A program made the position numbers and the translations under genes. From contig NZ_CP061281.1 of NCBI RefSeq assembly GCF_014621695.1, positions 7,130,001 to 7,194,000 on the forward strand: 64,000 nt of DNA. The letters are read 5' to 3'. Positions 55,292-64,000 of the stretch are shown in pieces. Source of the DNA: Streptomyces xanthii. Lineage in GTDB: Bacteria > Actinomycetota > Actinomycetes > Streptomycetales > Streptomycetaceae. Every line of letters starts with the position of its first letter. Positions within the stretch are counted from its first letter, which is position 1. The notes below the pieces were generated by a model that saw nothing but the letters and a program-made list of their open reading frames with translations, did no database searches and had not been told where the DNA came from.

Positions 55292-56029
55292 TCAGCGCAG
55301 GACCACGCATCCGCGCCCGGTCAGCTCGTCGAGCAGGCCGGGCGCGACGCGTACGTCGTTCCAGCGCAGGTCGAGCTTCTCCAGCGCGGGGAGCTCCGTG
55401 ATCCAGGCGGGCAGTTCGCGCAGCCGGTTGGCACGCAGGTCCAGGCGGCGCAGTCGCGGCAGCGCGCGCAGGGGCTCGGGCACGTGCGCGAACGCGTTGT
55501 CCCGCAGCTCCAGCTCGCGCAGTTCCGTCAGGTCGCGCGCCGAATCCGGGAGAGCGGTCAGGGCGTTGCCGCGCAGCCACAGTTCGCGCAGCGCGGACAG
55601 GCCGCCGATCCCGTCGGGCAGCGCCGTCAGCCGGTTGTCCTGGGCGCGCAGCTCGACCAGGCCGGTCATCGCGGCGAGGGCCGGCGGCAGCGCGGTCAGC
55701 CGGTTCTCCCCGACGTTCAGATACGCCAGCCGGCCGAGCGCCCCCAGCGTGTCCGGCAGCTCCGTGAGGCGGTTGTCGTGCAGGTACAGGAAACGCGTCA
55801 GCTCCGGCAGCGTGCCGATCCGCGCGGGCACCGACGTCAGCAAGTTGTGGCCGAGGTCGATCGTGTGCAGCCGGGTGAGGTCGCCGATCCGTTCGGAGAC
55901 CGCGGTCAGACGGTTGTCCGCCAGGAGCAGCACCTCCGTCTCCGGGTGGCGCCACACCTCGTCCGGCACGGAGTCCAGACCGGCCCGCCAGTAGTTCAGC
56001 ACCTTCGGCACCGCTCCGCTCGCGGCCAT
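55292..56029 (-). CDS. intracellular leucine-rich repeat protein
   Basis: About 245 aa. Nine or ten repeats of 22-23 residues with the core LxxLxLxxNxLTxLPxxIGxL (for example ELWLRGNALTALPDSARDL, LAYLNVGENRLTALPPALAA). No signal peptide, no transmembrane segment, no extra domain. Such proteins bind partners. Start chosen at the ATG (56029) after GAGGG; a GTG 6 codons upstream is possible. No neighbour tells its partner. Confidence 0.88.
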   Translation of the reverse strand: MAASGAVPKVLNYWRAGLDSVPDEVWRHPETEVLLLADNRLTAVSERIGDLTRLHTIDLGHNLLTSVPARIGTLPELTRFLYLHDNRLTELPDTLGALGRLAYLNVGENRLTALPPALAAMTGLVELRAQDNRLTALPDGIGGLSALRELWLRGNALTALPDSARDLTELRELELRDNAFAHVPEPLRALPRLRRLDLRANRLRELPAWITELPALEKLDLRWNDVRVAPGLLDELTGRGCVVLR

Positions 56030-56058
56030 CTCAGCCCTCGCCCCCACCCGCCGCCCGT

Positions 56059-56087
56059 CTAATGGTCGGCGCGGAATTTATCATTAG
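56059..56087. promoter_or_regulatory. CTAATG...CATTAG inverted repeat
   Basis: CTAATG (56059-56064) and CATTAG (56082-56087) form a dyad with a 17-bp spacer holding an AT-rich GGAATTTAT segment, 22 bp before the CGNR gene. Possible autoregulatory site, or a -35/-10 pair. Confidence 0.4.
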
Positions 56088-56108
56088 CGCGGGTCCTATG
56101 ATGGCCGC

Positions 56109-56750
56109 ATGCCAGACAACGGCGCCGCCCCCGACCGCACCCGGCTCGCCCTCGACCTCACCCTCACCGTCCGTCACGACGGCCACGGTGGCGTCGCCGA
56201 CGACCTCACCACGCCCGACGGACTGACCGCCTGGGTCCGCGAGCGCGCCGACGCGCTCCCCGCCGGCACCGGCTTCCGCGCCGACGAACCGGCCCTCGAG
56301 CGGGTACGTGACCTGCGCGCCGCCGTCCGGGCCCTCTTCGCCCGCGCCGTGCGCCCGGGAGAGCCGAGCCCCGCCGACGCCCGCCGCCTGCTCCCCGTGC
56401 CCGAGGCGCTCGCCCGGCTGAACGCGGCCGCCGCCCTGTGCCCCGTCGTCCCGGTGCTGACCTGGGACACCGCCGACGACGCGACACCCCTCGTACAGGA
56501 GCGCGCGGCGCAGGACGCACCGCCCGCCGACCTCCTCGTCGCCGCGCTCGCCCGCGCCGCGACCGCCTTCCTGGCGAGCGAGGACCGGACCCGGCTGCGG
56601 GCCTGCCACGCCCCGCGCTGCGTGCGCTACTTCCTCAAGGAGCACCCGCGCCAGGAGTGGTGCAAGCCCTCCTGCGGCAACCGCGCCCGGGTCGCCCGCC
56701 ACCACGAGCGGCACAACTCCCGCACGGGACGGGCACCTCACAGCGAGTGA
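56109..56750 (+). CDS. CGNR zinc-finger transcriptional regulator (ABATE domain)
   Basis: 213 aa. The N-terminal ABATE-type helical domain includes DLTTPDGLTAWVRER and LRAAVRALFARAV. The C-terminal CGNR finger near residues 162-200 has C-x4-C, WCKPSCGNRARVARHHER: all four Cys and the CGNR motif are present. These are stress or metabolite-linked DNA-binding proteins in actinomycetes. Start shortly after an inverted repeat. Confidence 0.9.
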   Translation: MPDNGAAPDRTRLALDLTLTVRHDGHGGVADDLTTPDGLTAWVRERADALPAGTGFRADEPALERVRDLRAAVRALFARAVRPGEPSPADARRLLPVPEALARLNAAAALCPVVPVLTWDTADDATPLVQERAAQDAPPADLLVAALARAATAFLASEDRTRLRACHAPRCVRYFLKEHPRQEWCKPSCGNRARVARHHERHNSRTGRAPHSE

Positions 56751-56795
56751 ACCCCGACACGGGGCGAGCCGCCGAGTCGACGTACGATGGACCGC

Positions 56796-57293
56796 ATGTC
56801 CTTCCTCCGCCGCCGCGCAGCGACCCCCGCGGGCCCCGACTTCGACGTCCTGGCCATGGACCCGGGTGACTGGCCGGGCAATCTCGGGGCCGGCCTGCTG
56901 CCCGCCCCCGACGGCTCCTGCCAGGGCGTGTTCCTGCGCTACGACCTGTTCGGCGGCCGCGGCCCCGCGATGATCATCGGCAACCTGCCCGAGGGCTCCC
57001 CGGCCCGGGACACCGCCGAGGGCGAGATCCCCTTCGAGGTGGCCCAGCTCCTGATCGCGCTGGAGAACGACGAGGAGGTCACCGTCACCGACGTCGAGGA
57101 CGTCCCCGTGATGCAGGGCGACAACCTCCTCATCGTGCGCCGCCTGAAGCTGTCGGAGACCCGCATCTCCTGCGTCCAGTTCGACCGCAGCGACAACGTG
57201 CTGGTGACGATCGCCTCCTGGGACCGCCCCATCACCGACGACCTGTACGCGCTGCTCAAGCCGCTGCCCGCGGAGCTCTTCCAGCAGGGCTGA
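56796..57293 (+). CDS. conserved hypothetical protein
   Basis: 165 aa, acidic, soluble. Not recognised. It has regular alternating strands (IIGNLPEGSPARDTAEGEI, VPVMQGDNLLIVRRLKL, CVQFDRSDNVLVTIASWDRP) and ends LPAELFQQG; it reads like a small alpha/beta fold. TACGAT 8 nt before the ATG suggests a leaderless transcript at 56796; an ATG three codons upstream at 56787 is possible. Confidence 0.7.
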   Translation: MSFLRRRAATPAGPDFDVLAMDPGDWPGNLGAGLLPAPDGSCQGVFLRYDLFGGRGPAMIIGNLPEGSPARDTAEGEIPFEVAQLLIALENDEEVTVTDVEDVPVMQGDNLLIVRRLKLSETRISCVQFDRSDNVLVTIASWDRPITDDLYALLKPLPAELFQQG

Positions 57294-57313
57294 GCCCAGC
57301 TCCCACGGCACAC

Positions 57314-57355
57314 GACCGGGCCCGGCCCGCCTCCACGGCGGACCGGGCCCGGATC
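57314..57355. terminator. hairpin between convergent genes
   Basis: ACCGGGCCCGG-CCCGCC and GGCGG-ACCGGGCCCGG fold around TCCAC, between the hypothetical gene and the amidase stop. Confidence 0.75.
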
Positions 57356-57377
57356 GTTCTCCCGCCGAGCCGGACGG

Positions 57378-59357
57378 TCAGGACTCCGTCGACGGCAGCA
57401 CCCGCACGTCTGCCGCCCGCACGAACGCGACCCGGTGGCCGAACTGGATCTCGTAGTACACGTCCTCACCCCGCACCACCCGGTGCGACGACGTGTCGAA
57501 CGTCGGCGAGTAGAAGTACTCGCCCGTCGTCCGCCCGCCGACCACGTACCGCTGCCCCGCGAGCAGCTTGTACGGCAGGGGCGAGACGGCCTGCGGGGTC
57601 ATGCCCGCCGGGTACGCCGCCTTCTCCGGGTACGCGCGCCCGTACACCGGGATGTCCGAGGCCCCGTCCTTCGGCGTGATCACCAGACCCTTGGCGCTCA
57701 CCGCGGCCGGCTGCTCCGCCGGGTCGTGGAACCAGGCCTTCTGGCCCAGGTACCAGATCGCCGTCCAGTCGCCCTCGCGCCCCGCGACCGCGTACTGCTG
57801 ACCCGTCGAGGCACGGGACGCCATGTCGTTGACGCCCGTCGTCGAGTCCTGGCCGCCGGGGCGCAGCCCGATGTCCTTGACCAGCGGGGCGTCCTCGCTC
57901 GGCGCCGTGTACAGCCGCACCGCGCTCGACCCGTGCGGCGCGCACGGCTCACCGGCCTTGGTGCAGCCCGTGTACACCGGCTGGTTCTCGGCGAACCGCG
58001 GGTCGATCGTCACCAGGCCGCCGTTCGGACCGGCCGTGGGGTGGAACGGCTTGCCGAGCAGCGCGAAGTAGTGCGCCCAGTCCCAGTACGGACCCGGGTC
58101 CGTGTGCATCTGCGGGATCGTCCCGCCCGTCGGGCCCGGCACCGTGTCGTGACCGAGGATGTGCTGCCGGTCCAGCGGGATGTCGTACCGCTTCGACAGG
58201 TACTTCACCAGCCGCGCCGACGAGCGGTACATCGCCTCCGTGTACCAGGAGTCGGGCTGCGCGAGGAAACCCTCGTGCTCCAGGCCCACCGACTTCGCGT
58301 TCACGTACCAGTTGCCCGCGTGCCAGCCGACGTCCTTCGCCTTGACCGACTGCACGATGTGCCCGTCCGTCGAACGCAGCGAGTAGTGCCAGGCCAGATA
58401 CGTCTTGTCCTGCACCAGCTTCAGCGTCTGCTCCCACGTCGCCTCCGTGTCGTGGATGACGATGTAGTCGATGCTCTGGTCCTTCGGGCGGTCCGCGAGG
58501 TCGTGGTTGCCGTAGTCGCCGTCGCCGAACTCCTCGCAGGGCGCCGGGATCCACTCGCAGGACACCGTGCGCGGGCACTCGGCCCCGTCGGCGTCCGCCT
58601 TGCGCAGGCCCGCCCGGGTCAGCTGCGCGGGCTCCGGCCGCGCCGCCGGGTCCGCGGCGAGCGTCAGGTCCTGGCCCGCGTCGTTCGTGCGCCGCTCACC
58701 GTCGCGGATCACCGCGAACACGTCGTCCGCGTACGTCGCCGCGCTCGCCGCGTCGTCCGCTCCGGAGAACGTGGCGACCGCGCCGAACCAGTCGGACGGC
58801 TTCCCGCCGAGCGGCTCGCCGAGCCGCTTCTGCGCGGCCGCGAGCAGCGCCGCGCCGCCCCGCACGTTCGCCGCGGGATCGCTGCGGAGTTCCTCCGCCG
58901 GGATCCCCGACACCTCCGACGCCCGGACCAGCGTGGTGAGCCGGGCCGGCAGTTCGCCGCCGTCCGGCAGCGCCGGCGTCGCCTCCAGCGGGGCGCGCGA
59001 GTCGTCGCCGCGGGCGTCGCCCTCGGCATGGTCGTAGCGCACCGTGCGGGCCAGCGCCGTGCGCGCGTCCGTCAGATGCATGGGGCCGTAGCCGCCGGAG
59101 ACGCTCGGCGCGCCCGCGTGCGTGTCCCAGCGCGACTGCAGATAGGAGACGCCGAGCAGCACGCTCTGCGGCACGTGGTACTCGGCCGCGGCCGCCGCGA
59201 ACGCGCTCTGCAGCTTCTGGTCCGCCGCGGCCGGCGCCCCTGCATCCTGCGGCGGCGCCGCCCCGAGCAGCGGGAGCAGCAGCCCCGCCGTCGCGAGCGT
59301 GCCCGCCGCCCTGACGCGCGCAACACGGCCGGTGAGAGAACGGGGAGAACGATGCAA
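57378..59357 (-). CDS. secreted N-acetylmuramoyl-L-alanine amidase (Amidase_2)
   Basis: 659 aa. Exported: hydrophobic TLATAGLLLPLLGAA, cleaved near residue 40. N-terminal helical region (about 45-200) resembles a lysozyme-like fold (YLQSRWDTHAG, GGYGPMHL). The amidase domain is at about 295-440: the zinc ligand His in YIVIHDTEATWEQ, the catalytic Glu in VGLEHEGF and the second His plus Asp in HILGHDTVPGP. A C-terminal SH3-like beta part follows. It cuts between MurNAc and L-Ala of peptidoglycan. I chose the TTG with AGGAGG 7 nt before it; longer frames lack a site. Confidence 0.88.
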   Translation of the reverse strand: MHRSPRSLTGRVARVRAAGTLATAGLLLPLLGAAPPQDAGAPAAADQKLQSAFAAAAAEYHVPQSVLLGVSYLQSRWDTHAGAPSVSGGYGPMHLTDARTALARTVRYDHAEGDARGDDSRAPLEATPALPDGGELPARLTTLVRASEVSGIPAEELRSDPAANVRGGAALLAAAQKRLGEPLGGKPSDWFGAVATFSGADDAASAATYADDVFAVIRDGERRTNDAGQDLTLAADPAARPEPAQLTRAGLRKADADGAECPRTVSCEWIPAPCEEFGDGDYGNHDLADRPKDQSIDYIVIHDTEATWEQTLKLVQDKTYLAWHYSLRSTDGHIVQSVKAKDVGWHAGNWYVNAKSVGLEHEGFLAQPDSWYTEAMYRSSARLVKYLSKRYDIPLDRQHILGHDTVPGPTGGTIPQMHTDPGPYWDWAHYFALLGKPFHPTAGPNGGLVTIDPRFAENQPVYTGCTKAGEPCAPHGSSAVRLYTAPSEDAPLVKDIGLRPGGQDSTTGVNDMASRASTGQQYAVAGREGDWTAIWYLGQKAWFHDPAEQPAAVSAKGLVITPKDGASDIPVYGRAYPEKAAYPAGMTPQAVSPLPYKLLAGQRYVVGGRTTGEYFYSPTFDTSSHRVVRGEDVYYEIQFGHRVAFVRAADVRVLPSTES

Positions 59358-59625
59358 CGGTGCCTCCTGGGAATGACGGAGCCGGGATGGTGCGCGATGC
59401 GTGCGGGGCCGATCGAGGTCAGTGGTATCGGCTCCCCGACGATCCGTCAATCATCCGACGGGCAACGGAGATTCCAGGGATTTCCCATGTCAGCGGGCGT
59501 GTGGCGGGCGGCGTCGGACGGGTTTTACGCGCGGTGGTGCGGCCGCCTGCGGCGCGTCAGTGGAGTGGACCAATGGGAGGACCAAGGGGCGGGTCAGGTG
59601 AGGGGCAGGGGGAGGACGACGAAAA
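59358..59625. other. intergenic region between amidase and APH-type gene
   Basis: Holds the amidase promoter region. No coding frame with a conserved pattern is seen on either strand; only direct repeats of CGGGTC type and the terminator at its far end. Confidence 0.6.
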
Positions 59626-59668
59626 GGATCCGCGGTGCGCCGGCCTTCGCCCGGCGCACCGCGGATCC
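59626..59668 (-). terminator. intrinsic terminator of the APH-type gene
   Basis: Perfect 18-bp stem GGATCCGCGGTGCGCCGG with its complement and a 7-nt loop. On the minus strand it is followed by TTTTC, a short U-tract. Confidence 0.88.
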
Positions 59669-59678
59669 TCGTCCCCCG

Positions 59679-60830
59679 TCAGCGCGTGCCGACGGCCGCA
59701 CGCACCGCCTTCCGCGCCATGTTGCAGTCGTCGTGCAGCCGGCGCAGCAGCAGCCGCTGCTCCTCACCGGACGGCACGGCACCGGCCGGGGCCTGGCCGG
59801 GCGCCGACGCGGGCTGCTCCTGCAACGAGCGCTGCACGGCCGTCTCGTAGGTACGGATCTCCCGGGTCAGGACGAGCATCAGGTTGACCAGGAAGGCGTC
59901 CCGGGCCGCCGGACCGCCGGACTGCGCGAGCTGGCTGATCTGCCGGCGCGCCACCGGGGCGTCACCGAGGACCGCCCACAGCGTCGCCAGGTCGTAGCCC
60001 GGCAGGTACCAGCCCGCGTGCTCCCAGTCCACCAGCACCGGACCGGCGGGGGACAGCAGCACGTTCGACAGCAGGGCGTCGCCGTGACAGAACTGGCCCA
60101 TGCCCCCGCGGCCCGAGGTGTGCGCGATCCCGTGCAGGAGCTTCTGCAGGTCGCCCATGTCCCGGTCGGTCAGCAGACCGAGGTCATGGAACCGGTTGAT
60201 CCGCTCCGCGTAGTCCAGGGGCGCCCCGAACGTGCCGGCCGGGGGCCGCCACTGGTTCAGCCGGCAGATCGCGCCGAGCGCGGCCCGCACGTCCGCCCGC
60301 GGCGGTGCCTCGACCGGGTGGCGCTGCAGAGCCGCAGGCCGGCCGGGCATCCGCTCGATCACCAGCGTCCCGTTGTCGGGGTCCGCGGCGATGAGCCGCG
60401 GCACCCGCACCGGGGGCCGGTGCCGGACGAACGAACGGTATGCGGCTATTTCGTGCCGGACCCGCTCGGCCCACGCGGGGGAGTGGTCGACTAAACACTT
60501 CGCGACCGCGGTGCTGCGTCCGGTCGTGCCGACGAGCAGCACGGAGCGCTGGCTGCGGCGCAGTACCTGGACCGGATGGAACTCCGGGCAGATGCGGTGC
60601 ACGGAGGCGATCGCCGCACGCAGCCGGTCGCCCTGAGGGCCGGACAAGTCGAGTCTCCCGCTGAGCGGTTGGGTACCCGCCCCCGGGGCGCGACGCGGCC
60701 GGCCGATGCCGTTGAGCGTCGGGGCCGCGGGCCGCGCGGGGTCGAGGTACGGGCCGCTGCCCGCCACCGCCGGGCGGGCGGAGCGCAGCGGCCGGGGCGG
60801 GGCGGACACGGAGGACGATGCTGCGTACAT
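59679..60830 (-). CDS. aminoglycoside phosphotransferase (APH) family kinase
   Basis: 383 aa with a low-complexity N-terminus of about 60 residues. The kinase-like fold has the Brenner motif [11 protein letters not shown] near residue 260 (catalytic Asp, metal-binding Asn) and VDWEHAG near 280. No specific resistance block is present; it is close to fructosamine/choline-type APH members. Substrate unknown. Terminated by the strong hairpin downstream and divergent from the NsdA/NsdB-like gene. Confidence 0.85.
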   Translation of the reverse strand: MYAASSSVSAPPRPLRSARPAVAGSGPYLDPARPAAPTLNGIGRPRRAPGAGTQPLSGRLDLSGPQGDRLRAAIASVHRICPEFHPVQVLRRSQRSVLLVGTTGRSTAVAKCLVDHSPAWAERVRHEIAAYRSFVRHRPPVRVPRLIAADPDNGTLVIERMPGRPAALQRHPVEAPPRADVRAALGAICRLNQWRPPAGTFGAPLDYAERINRFHDLGLLTDRDMGDLQKLLHGIAHTSGRGGMGQFCHGDALLSNVLLSPAGPVLVDWEHAGWYLPGYDLATLWAVLGDAPVARRQISQLAQSGGPAARDAFLVNLMLVLTREIRTYETAVQRSLQEQPASAPGQAPAGAVPSGEEQRLLLRRLHDDCNMARKAVRAAVGTR

Positions 60831-61062
60831 GGGCGAAACAGATCCCTTCGTGTGCCGATGAGTTGCCGCGCCGCCCCACCCGGCCCCTTCGGAACACCCT
60901 GGGGAATGCCCTGCGGTGACCGGGTCGGGGTGGCGCATTCCTACCTGACACCCGAGGGCTACGAGCGTGGCAGCTGGCGCACCCTGGCGAACCCTGGCGA
61001 ATAGTCGCTCTGCAACTGACAGAGGGCTACTGTCGATTGCAGCCGAGAACCTGGGGGCTTAC

Positions 61063-62553
61063 GTGAGCGGACAACCCAACTCCCGCCTGAACGACCTGTT
61101 CGGCCTGGCCGGCTGGTCCAAGGGGGAACTCGCGAGACTCGTCAACCGGCAGGCGGCGGCCATGGGCCACCCGCAGCTGGCGACGGACACCTCGCGGGTG
61201 AGGCGGTGGATCGACACGGGAGAGATCCCGCGCGATCCGGTGCCCCGGGTGCTGGCGGCGCTGTTCACTGAGCGACTCGGCCGTGTCGTGACCATCGAGG
61301 ATCTCGGTCTCGTCCGGCACGGGCGCGTGGGGAAACGGCAGGGCGGCGGGAGCCTGGAACGACAGGGGCCCGACGGAGTGCCGTGGGCGCCCGAACGGAC
61401 AGCTGCGGTCCTCACCGAATTCACGGGAATGGACCTCATGCTCAACCGACGCGGCTTGGTGGGCGCGGGTGCCGCGCTCGCCGCGGGTTCCGCACTCAGC
61501 ACCGCCATGCACGACTGGCTGCACGCCGACCCGGCCCTCGCGGCCGACGCCCCCAGGACCACCGATCCCCTGCACGCCGACCCCGCTGGGTTCGACCGCT
61601 ACGAGGCCGCCCCCATCGGGTCGCAGGAGATCGAGGAACTGGAGCGCTCCGTCGAGGTCTTCCGGGCCTGGGACGCCTCCCGGGGCGGCGGCCTCCAGCG
61701 CAAGGCGGTGGTGGGACAGCTCAACGAAGTCGGTGGGATGCTCTCCTACCGTCATCCCGACCATCTGCAGCGGCGCCTGTGGGGCGTCGCCGCCAATCTC
61801 GCCGTCCTCGCGGGCTGGATGTCGCACGACGTCGGCCTGGAGCCCACGGCCCAGAAGTACTTCGTCATCGCCGCGCACGCCGCGCGCGAGGGCGGGGACC
61901 GGCCGCGCGCCGGTGAGGCCCTGTCCAGAGCCGCACGCCAGATGGTGCACCTGGGCCGGCCCGACGACGCGCTCGACCTGATGAAGCTCGCCAAGTCCGG
62001 CTCCGGCGACGAGGTGCTGCCGCGGACCAAGGCGATGCTGTTCACCATCGAGGCCTGGGCCCAGGCGTCCATGGGCAAGGGCCAGGCGATGCGCCGCACC
62101 CTCGGTCAGGCGGAGGATCTCTTCGTCTCCGACAAGGGCGACGTGCCGCCGCCGAGCTGGATGCAGATGTTCGACGAGGCGGACCTGCACGGGATGCAGG
62201 CCCTGGCGTACCGCACCCTCGCCGAGCACGAGCCCGGTGCCGCCGTCATCGCGCAGCGGCACGCCCAGGAGGCCCTGGCCCTGCGGGCCGGCGGCCGCGA
62301 CCGTTCGAAGATCTTCGACCATCTGTCCATGGCCTCGGCCTGCTTCATCGCGGACGATCCCGAACAGGCGGACCGCTACGCACGTCTGGCGCTCTCTTCG
62401 ATGGGGTCGAACTCCTCGCACCGCACCTGGGACCGGCTCCGTGAGATGTACCGGCTGACCGGGCACTACGCGGACTACCCGAAGATCGAGGACCTGCGCG
62501 AGGAGATCCAGCTGGCGCTGCCCCGGACCCCGGGGAAGAAGCTCCAGGCGTAG
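61063..62553 (+). CDS. NsdA/NsdB-family developmental regulator (XRE-like N-terminus, TPR-like C-terminus)
   Basis: 496 aa. Starts SGQPNSRLNDLFGLAGWSKG then ELARLVNRQAAAMGHPQL and RVRRWIDTGEIPRDPVPRVL, a HTH-like unit specific to this Streptomyces family. A Gly/Ala hydrophobic stretch follows (GLVGAGAALAAGSAL), then a helical TPR-like region: GDRPRAGEALSRAARQMVHL, DEVLPRTKAMLFTIEAWAQA, and the C-end WDRLREMYRLTG. NsdA and NsdB negatively control sporulation and antibiotic production in S. coelicolor. Which of the two this is I cannot fix. GTG at 61063 chosen because the family begins MSGQPN. Confidence 0.85.
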   Translation: MSGQPNSRLNDLFGLAGWSKGELARLVNRQAAAMGHPQLATDTSRVRRWIDTGEIPRDPVPRVLAALFTERLGRVVTIEDLGLVRHGRVGKRQGGGSLERQGPDGVPWAPERTAAVLTEFTGMDLMLNRRGLVGAGAALAAGSALSTAMHDWLHADPALAADAPRTTDPLHADPAGFDRYEAAPIGSQEIEELERSVEVFRAWDASRGGGLQRKAVVGQLNEVGGMLSYRHPDHLQRRLWGVAANLAVLAGWMSHDVGLEPTAQKYFVIAAHAAREGGDRPRAGEALSRAARQMVHLGRPDDALDLMKLAKSGSGDEVLPRTKAMLFTIEAWAQASMGKGQAMRRTLGQAEDLFVSDKGDVPPPSWMQMFDEADLHGMQALAYRTLAEHEPGAAVIAQRHAQEALALRAGGRDRSKIFDHLSMASACFIADDPEQADRYARLALSSMGSNSSHRTWDRLREMYRLTGHYADYPKIEDLREEIQLALPRTPGKKLQA

Positions 62554-62607
62554 TCGGGCACCGGTGCGATCCGGCACCAGGTGCCGTCACGTACCCAGGT
62601 GCCGTCA

Positions 62608-62705
62608 CAGGAACCCAAGAGTCAGAAACCCAAGGGTCAGGAACCCAAGAGTCAGAAACCCAAGGGTCAGGAACCCAAGAGTCAGAAACCCAAGGGTCAG
62701 GAACC
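62608..62705. repeat. 15/30-bp tandem repeat at a convergent gene end
   Basis: Three identical 30-bp units at 62608, 62638 and 62668 plus 8 bp of a fourth. Each unit is two 15-bp halves differing at two positions: CAGGAACCCAAGAGT and CAGAAACCCAAGGGT. The stop of the phosphatase gene (62697-62699) falls inside the array; on the minus strand each 15-bp half has an in-frame TGA. Confidence 0.95.
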
Positions 62706-64000
62706 GACCCGGGCGACGAGGACGCAGCCGTCGTTCTCCCGCTCGTCCCCGCCGAGCTCGTCCGAGACCATGCGCAGGCACTCCTGCGGGTCCCGGGCGG
62801 CGGTGAGGCGCGGGGCGAGGGCGAGCAGCCGGCCCGCCGCCGCGGTGGCCCCGCGGCGTGGCACCAGTCCGTCGGTGTGCAGCAGCAGCAGATCACCGGC
62901 GCGCAGGGTCTCCTCGGCCTGCCCGTACGCCGTACCGGCCGGGGCGCCCAGTGGCGAGCCCGCCGGTGACGTGAGGGCGCGCCCGGCGCCGTCGCGGAAC
63001 AGCAGCGGGGCGGGGTGACCGGCCGAGGCCCAGGTCAGCACCCGGGCCACCGGGTCGTACCGGCAGCACAGTGCGCTGCCCAGCCGCGGCTGGGCGGGGG
63101 TGTCCAGGAGGTGGTTCAGCCCGGACAGCAGTCCGGCGGGGTCGGTACCGCACAGAGCCATGCCGCGGGCGGCGCCGAGCAGCATCGCGACGTCCGCGGT
63201 GGCGGCGGCGCCGCGCCCGGGCAGATCGCCGACGCTCAACAGCGTCGCGCCGTCCGCCAGTCCGAGCGCGTCGTACCAGTCGCCGCCCGACGGCGCGCCG
63301 GTCGCGGCGGGGAGGCGCAGCGCGGCGATGTCGAGTCCGCCGGGTGCGCCGGTGGAGGCGCGCGGGACCTGGAGCGAGCCGCGCCACGCGGGTGGCGCGG
63401 CCTCCTGCGGCTCGGGCGGTGCGACGGGCCGGCGGCGCCGGAGGGAGTCACGGGTCTCGCGCACCGTGCGCTGGCTGCGGCGCAGCTCGCTGACGTCCCG
63501 GACGACCGCCCACATCGACGCGGTCGCGCCGTCCGCGTCGAGCACCGGCTCGCCCATCATGTGCACCGTGCGCACGGAACCGTCCGGGCGCACGACACGG
63601 AACTCGCCGTCGATCGGCTTCCCGTCGATCAGGCAGTCGGTGACCATCGAGGTCAGCTTCGGCTGGTCGTCGGCGTGCACCACGGAGGGCAGCTCGTCGA
63701 GCGTGAGGGCGGGCACGGACGGGTCGCGGCCGAGGATCTGGAAGAGCTCCTCGGACCAACTGGCCTCGTCGGTCAGCAGATCCCATTCCGCGCTGCCGAC
63801 CCGGCTGAGCAGGGAGCCCGCGGCCCGCTGGGCGGGCCGGTCGGCGCGCGCGAGGGCCGGACCCTCGCGCAGTTGCGCCAAGTGCCGGTCGAGATCGCTC
63901 AGTTGGTGCACGGCCAGCTCGTAGAGTGCGCGCTGCCAGCGCGCCTCGGGGTCGGCCGCGTCGCCCACGGCGTCACGGCGCACGGCATCGACGTCACCGA
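62697..64000 (-). CDS. PAS-SpoIIE (PP2C) serine/threonine phosphatase, N-terminus beyond window
   Basis: At least 428 aa. PAS domain near AEWDLLTDEASWSEELFQIL and FRVVRPDGSVRTVHMMGEP. The PP2C/SpoIIE domain has SGGDWYDALGLADG, LLSVGDLPGRGAAATADVAML, LHTDGLVPRR and DDGCVLVARV-like NDGCVLVARVGS; the metal-binding Asp residues are in GDW, GDL and TDG. An anti-sigma-factor/anti-anti-sigma phosphatase role is typical. The frame is open past the GTG at 63983 to the window edge, so the true start probably lies outside. Convergent with the NsdA/NsdB-like gene. Confidence 0.88.
   Translation of the reverse strand, partial: GDVDAVRRDAVGDAADPEARWQRALYELAVHQLSDLDRHLAQLREGPALARADRPAQRAAGSLLSRVGSAEWDLLTDEASWSEELFQILGRDPSVPALTLDELPSVVHADDQPKLTSMVTDCLIDGKPIDGEFRVVRPDGSVRTVHMMGEPVLDADGATASMWAVVRDVSELRRSQRTVRETRDSLRRRRPVAPPEPQEAAPPAWRGSLQVPRASTGAPGGLDIAALRLPAATGAPSGGDWYDALGLADGATLLSVGDLPGRGAAATADVAMLLGAARGMALCGTDPAGLLSGLNHLLDTPAQPRLGSALCCRYDPVARVLTWASAGHPAPLLFRDGAGRALTSPAGSPLGAPAGTAYGQAEETLRAGDLLLLHTDGLVPRRGATAAAGRLLALAPRLTAARDPQECLRMVSDELGGDERENDGCVLVARVGS

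Noticed and set aside
57435..60494. 1019-aa plus-strand frame over the amidase and APH-type genes
   Set aside because: Composition is Val/Arg-rich without domains; antisense artefact.
62608..62705. CRISPR-like array
   Set aside because: The units are contiguous with no spacers and no cas genes; it is a tandem repeat.

Overview
The window is high-GC DNA with strong G/C third-position codon bias, frequent GTG/TTG starts, ATGA/GTGA stop-start overlaps, Tat-type twin-arginine exports and several families typical of streptomycetes (DUF397, an NsdA/NsdB-type developmental regulator, a PAS/SpoIIE phosphatase, a ClgR/PopR-type XRE regulator, 56-aa 'hydrophobic protein', CGNR regulator). It is almost certainly a Streptomyces chromosome segment. 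I see no rRNA, tRNA, CRISPR, insertion sequence or prophage. Both edge genes (TetR on the left, PAS/SpoIIE phosphatase on the right) run off the window.

Layout. 0-6.3 kb: TetR fragment, epoxide hydrolase, then a tight operon SDR-HAD-acyl-CoA dehydrogenase-SDR and two small enzymes. 6.4-13 kb: stress and housekeeping block (ClgR/PopR-like regulator ending in LAA, DUF488, a Clp/Hsp100 ATPase, HdeD-like protein, ABC-2-like membrane protein, glyoxalase-fold protein, small membrane protein, Cys-rich copper-storage-like protein). 13.1-19.7 kb: a lone acyl-CoA dehydrogenase behind a perfect KstR-type box, a lipoprotein, an MpaB-type oxygenase, a Ser/Thr kinase followed in another frame by a TPR protein, and an SMI1/KNR4 protein. 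19.8-33.9 kb: a single minus-strand polysaccharide-lyase operon (solute-binding lipoprotein, two permeases, SDR, two heparinase II/III-like proteins, DUF624, a beta-helix protein, a PL8 lyase and an AXE1 esterase) read away from a divergent LacI gene with three operator-like sites between them. 34-37.8 kb: TetR, FAD monooxygenase with a very long palindromic operator, and an exported serine hydrolase with two GAAA/TTTC dyads.

38-53.7 kb is the most interesting part: a nitronate monooxygenase-like (IpdC-like) gene, four CoA ligases (one very close to mycobacterial/rhodococcal FadD19, one PaaK-like), an EchA19-like enoyl-CoA hydratase and a coupled trio DUF35-Ltp4-Ltp3. This matches the sterol side-chain gene set of Mycobacterium and Rhodococcus, in particular the C-24-branched sterol side chain (FadD19, Ltp3, Ltp4). 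A palindrome TCTGAC-N5-GTCAGA, not known to me, heads three of these transcription units (13038, 37904, 49330); two of the three also carry a KstR-type sequence. In both plus-strand operons a long Streptomyces-type hairpin repeat lies after the first gene. No ring-degradation genes are in the window.

53.8-64 kb: small regulatory and housekeeping genes (DUF397, universal stress protein with a DosR/OsdR-like box, leucine-rich repeat protein, CGNR regulator, peptidoglycan amidase, APH-type kinase, NsdA/NsdB-like regulator, PAS/SpoIIE phosphatase) and an unusual 15/30-bp tandem repeat at the convergent end of the last two.
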